Shown piece after piece: positions 5,305 through 6,774 of a stretch of 6,774 nucleotides of DNA. Below the pieces are notes generated by a model. It saw only the letters and a program-made list of their open reading frames with translations. It had not been told where the DNA came from and made no database searches. The position numbers and the translations under genes are program-made. The first letter of the stretch is position 1; each line of letters begins with the position of its first letter. This stretch comes from JBHENC01 sp051000345 (lineage in GTDB: Bacteria > Acidobacteriota > Blastocatellia > Pyrinomonadales > Pyrinomonadaceae). The stretch spans positions 1 through 6,774 of the forward strand of contig JBPCOJ010000041.1 of NCBI GenBank assembly GCA_051000345.1. The letters run 5' to 3'.

Positions 5305-6666
5305 ATGTCAAAGCAAATCAGACTTCGCGCGTTGGCGATAATGCTCGTCGCCGTTATCTTTACACTGCCGTATAACGCAATCAACTCGCGTGCTCATGCG
5401 CAACAAGCTCAACGGCAGAGCGGCGCGGCGGTCACCAAATCTTCGGCGGCAAGGAATGCTGCGGTGGTTGCTGCTACCGCCGACGTGTTGCAGGAAACGA
5501 GCAAGCTGCGGCAGTTGCCCGTGCTGCGTCCCGTCAAAAGCGGAGCGCAATCGCGCGCCGACATCGAGCGCATGATCGTCAAAAACCTCGATGAAGATAC
5601 GACGCCCGAAGAACTGCGTGCGTCCGGCGTGGCGCTGAAAAAACTCGGCCTCGCGCCGCTCGATTTCGAGTTGCGCCCTTTCTTTATCAAACTTTTGACA
5701 GAGCAGGTTGCGGGCTACTACGATCCGAAAACGCAACAGTTTTACCTTGCCGATTGGATAGACGCGGACGGGCAACTCACTGTCATGTCTCACGAGCTAA
5801 CGCACGCTTTACAGGATCAGCATTTCAATTTGCGGCGCTTCGAGGATTGGCCGAAGGGCGACTCGGATGCGGAACTCGCCGCGCACGCGCTTATCGAAGG
5901 CGATGCGACGTTTACGATGATTGCCTTTGCGCGCCGCGATCAATCACGCCTGCGCGCGCTTTTGAAATCTGCCGAGGCCGACGCCGGATCGATGGAACAA
6001 ATCGAACACGCGCCGCGAGCATTGCGCGAGTCTTTGCTTTTTCCATATCAGAACGGCGTATCATGGGTCGCGGAACTTTACAAGCGCGGCGGCTGGGCGC
6101 GCATCTCGCAGGCGTTCACGGATTTGCCGCAATCAACCGAACAGATTCTGCACCCGGAAAAATATTTCGCGCACGAAGCGCCCGTTAAAGTTTCCATGCC
6201 GGACATTAGCCTCAAGCTCGGCGCTAATTGGAAACGCATTGATTACGATGTCAACGGTGAGTGGAGTTTGTATTTGATTCTCGATGAGTATTTGAAATCC
6301 GAGAAGGAATCGAGAGAAGCCGCAGCGGGTTGGAGCGGTGATCGCTACGCTGTTTACGAAGACCGCAAAACAGGCGCAGCAATGATCGCGCAATCGTCTG
6401 TTTGGGACACGGAAAAAGACGCACGCGAGTTCTTCGAAGCTTACGCCAAACGCACAACCTTGCGCTACAAAAATGCAAGTGGGATGGTTGATTCATTTGT
6501 TCCGCAAAATCTTCGAGGCAATGCTTTGCGCGTGTGGCTAACAAATGAAGGCGTGGTGATTATGCAACGCGACGGAACACATGTGTTGATTCTCGAAGGC
6601 ATACCGGAAAAAACGAACATCGCAGAGTTAATGAAATCGCTGGTCGGCGCTTCGCAAAAGTTTTAA
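5305..6666 (+). CDS. Exported HEXXH metalloprotease-like protein, function unknown
   Basis: A 453-residue protein with a signal peptide: basic start (MSKQIRLR), hydrophobic core (ALAIMLVAVIFTLPY) and a likely cleavage site AHA|QQ after residue 32, so it acts outside the cytoplasmic membrane. A low-complexity Gln/Ala/Ser stretch follows. The central region has AGYYDPKTQQFYLAD (136-150), then VMSHELTHALQDQHF, where H163-E164-x-x-H167 is a zinc-binding HEXXH. AHALIEGDATF follows about 30 residues later, with E198 and D200 in the place of a gluzincin third ligand. The C-terminal part contains GWSGDRYAVYEDRKTGAA and a WDTEKDAREFFEAYAK helix. From memory this 'GxYDP - HELTHALQDQHF - EGDA' pattern recurs in uncharacterised proteins of Acidobacteriota, Chloroflexota and Actinomycetota. 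AAAGG at 5294-5298 lies 6 bases before the ATG. The next gene, if any, is beyond the window. Protease activity is inferred; substrate unknown. Confidence 0.88.
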   Translation: MSKQIRLRALAIMLVAVIFTLPYNAINSRAHAQQAQRQSGAAVTKSSAARNAAVVAATADVLQETSKLRQLPVLRPVKSGAQSRADIERMIVKNLDEDTTPEELRASGVALKKLGLAPLDFELRPFFIKLLTEQVAGYYDPKTQQFYLADWIDADGQLTVMSHELTHALQDQHFNLRRFEDWPKGDSDAELAAHALIEGDATFTMIAFARRDQSRLRALLKSAEADAGSMEQIEHAPRALRESLLFPYQNGVSWVAELYKRGGWARISQAFTDLPQSTEQILHPEKYFAHEAPVKVSMPDISLKLGANWKRIDYDVNGEWSLYLILDEYLKSEKESREAAAGWSGDRYAVYEDRKTGAAMIAQSSVWDTEKDAREFFEAYAKRTTLRYKNASGMVDSFVPQNLRGNALRVWLTNEGVVIMQRDGTHVLILEGIPEKTNIAELMKSLVGASQKF

Positions 6667-6668
6667 TC

Positions 6669-6740
6669 GTAGGGGCAGCGGCTTGGCCCCGGCCCTTTCT
6701 TTGTTCACCAAACCGGCAGGGGCAAAACACCTCCCCCCCC
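6669..6740. repeat. Degenerate 'GTAGGGGC...GCCCCTAC' intergenic inverted repeat
   Basis: The left half starts GTAGGGGCAGCGGCTTGGCC at 6669, and the right half (6706-6740), read on the minus strand, gives GGAGGTGTTTTGCCCCTGCC near its middle. The halves are imperfect reverse complements of about 35 bases each, around a short centre near 6704. This is the layout of the common intergenic palindrome that begins GTAGGGGC and ends GCCCCTAC in many environmental bacteria. Two bases separate it from the metalloprotease stop codon, so it may work as a terminator stem. The right half is eroded and ends in CCCCCCCC where a cleaner match would be expected. Confidence 0.5.
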
Positions 6741-6774
6741 AAAACACACCACGTGCCCTCCCTCTTCCCCAAGG
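6741..6774. other. Low-complexity contig end
   Basis: The final 34 bases are almost only A and C tracts (AAAACACACC, CCCTCCCTCTTCCCC) with a composition unlike anything else in the window. No gene or site is seen. It looks like an unreliable assembly end, so the adjoining repeat should be read with the same caution. Confidence 0.5.

Noticed and set aside
5754..6188. 144-residue plus-strand open frame inside the metalloprotease gene
   Set aside because: Arg/Ala-rich alternative frame within a gene with clear HEXXH and EGDA motifs in the main frame.

Overview
The window is a piece of ordinary bacterial chromosome of moderate GC. It most likely comes from an Acidobacteriota genome, perhaps a Blastocatellia/Pyrinomonadales type. 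Three things suggest this: a PheT that lacks the usual N-terminal tRNA-binding (EMAP/OB) domain, the order pheT - zapB-like - zapA - 6S RNA - ymdB, and intergenic spaces filled with short palindromes and 'GTCAGGAGTCAG'-type repeats. The assignment rests on recalled family knowledge, not on a search. The last ~35 bases are low-complexity and look like a contig end.

Layout, left to right. (1) 1-165: the N-terminus of an IS5-type transposase on the minus strand, cut by the window edge, followed by the probable IS end and an imperfect inverted repeat that runs up to the pheT start codon. (2) 299-2467: pheT, the beta subunit of phenylalanyl-tRNA synthetase; its usual partner pheS is not present. 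(3) 2510-3254: a good sigma70-type promoter, then a small coiled-coil gene (zapB-like) and zapA, the FtsZ-ring regulator. (4) 3302-3583: a 6S RNA whose fold can be drawn in full, followed by a strong rho-independent terminator. (5) 3608-4390: ymdB-type metallophosphoesterase. (6) 4391-4682: a convergent gene-free gap holding three palindromes inside an inverted pair of AG-rich repeats. (7) 4683-5189, minus strand: a YbgC/FadM-type acyl-CoA thioesterase. (8) 5305-6666: an exported HEXXH metalloprotease-like protein of unknown role, divergent from the thioesterase. (9) 6669-6774: a degenerate inverted repeat and the contig end.

The genes are housekeeping: translation (pheT), division (zapB-like/zapA), global transcription control (6S RNA), RNA/cyclic-nucleotide phosphodiesterase (ymdB), acyl-CoA hydrolysis (ybgC) and an envelope or secreted protease. 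I see no defence system, CRISPR array, biosynthetic cluster or clearly new multi-gene system. The most interesting material is the intergenic repeat content, the PheT architecture, the 6S locus and the uncharacterised metalloprotease.
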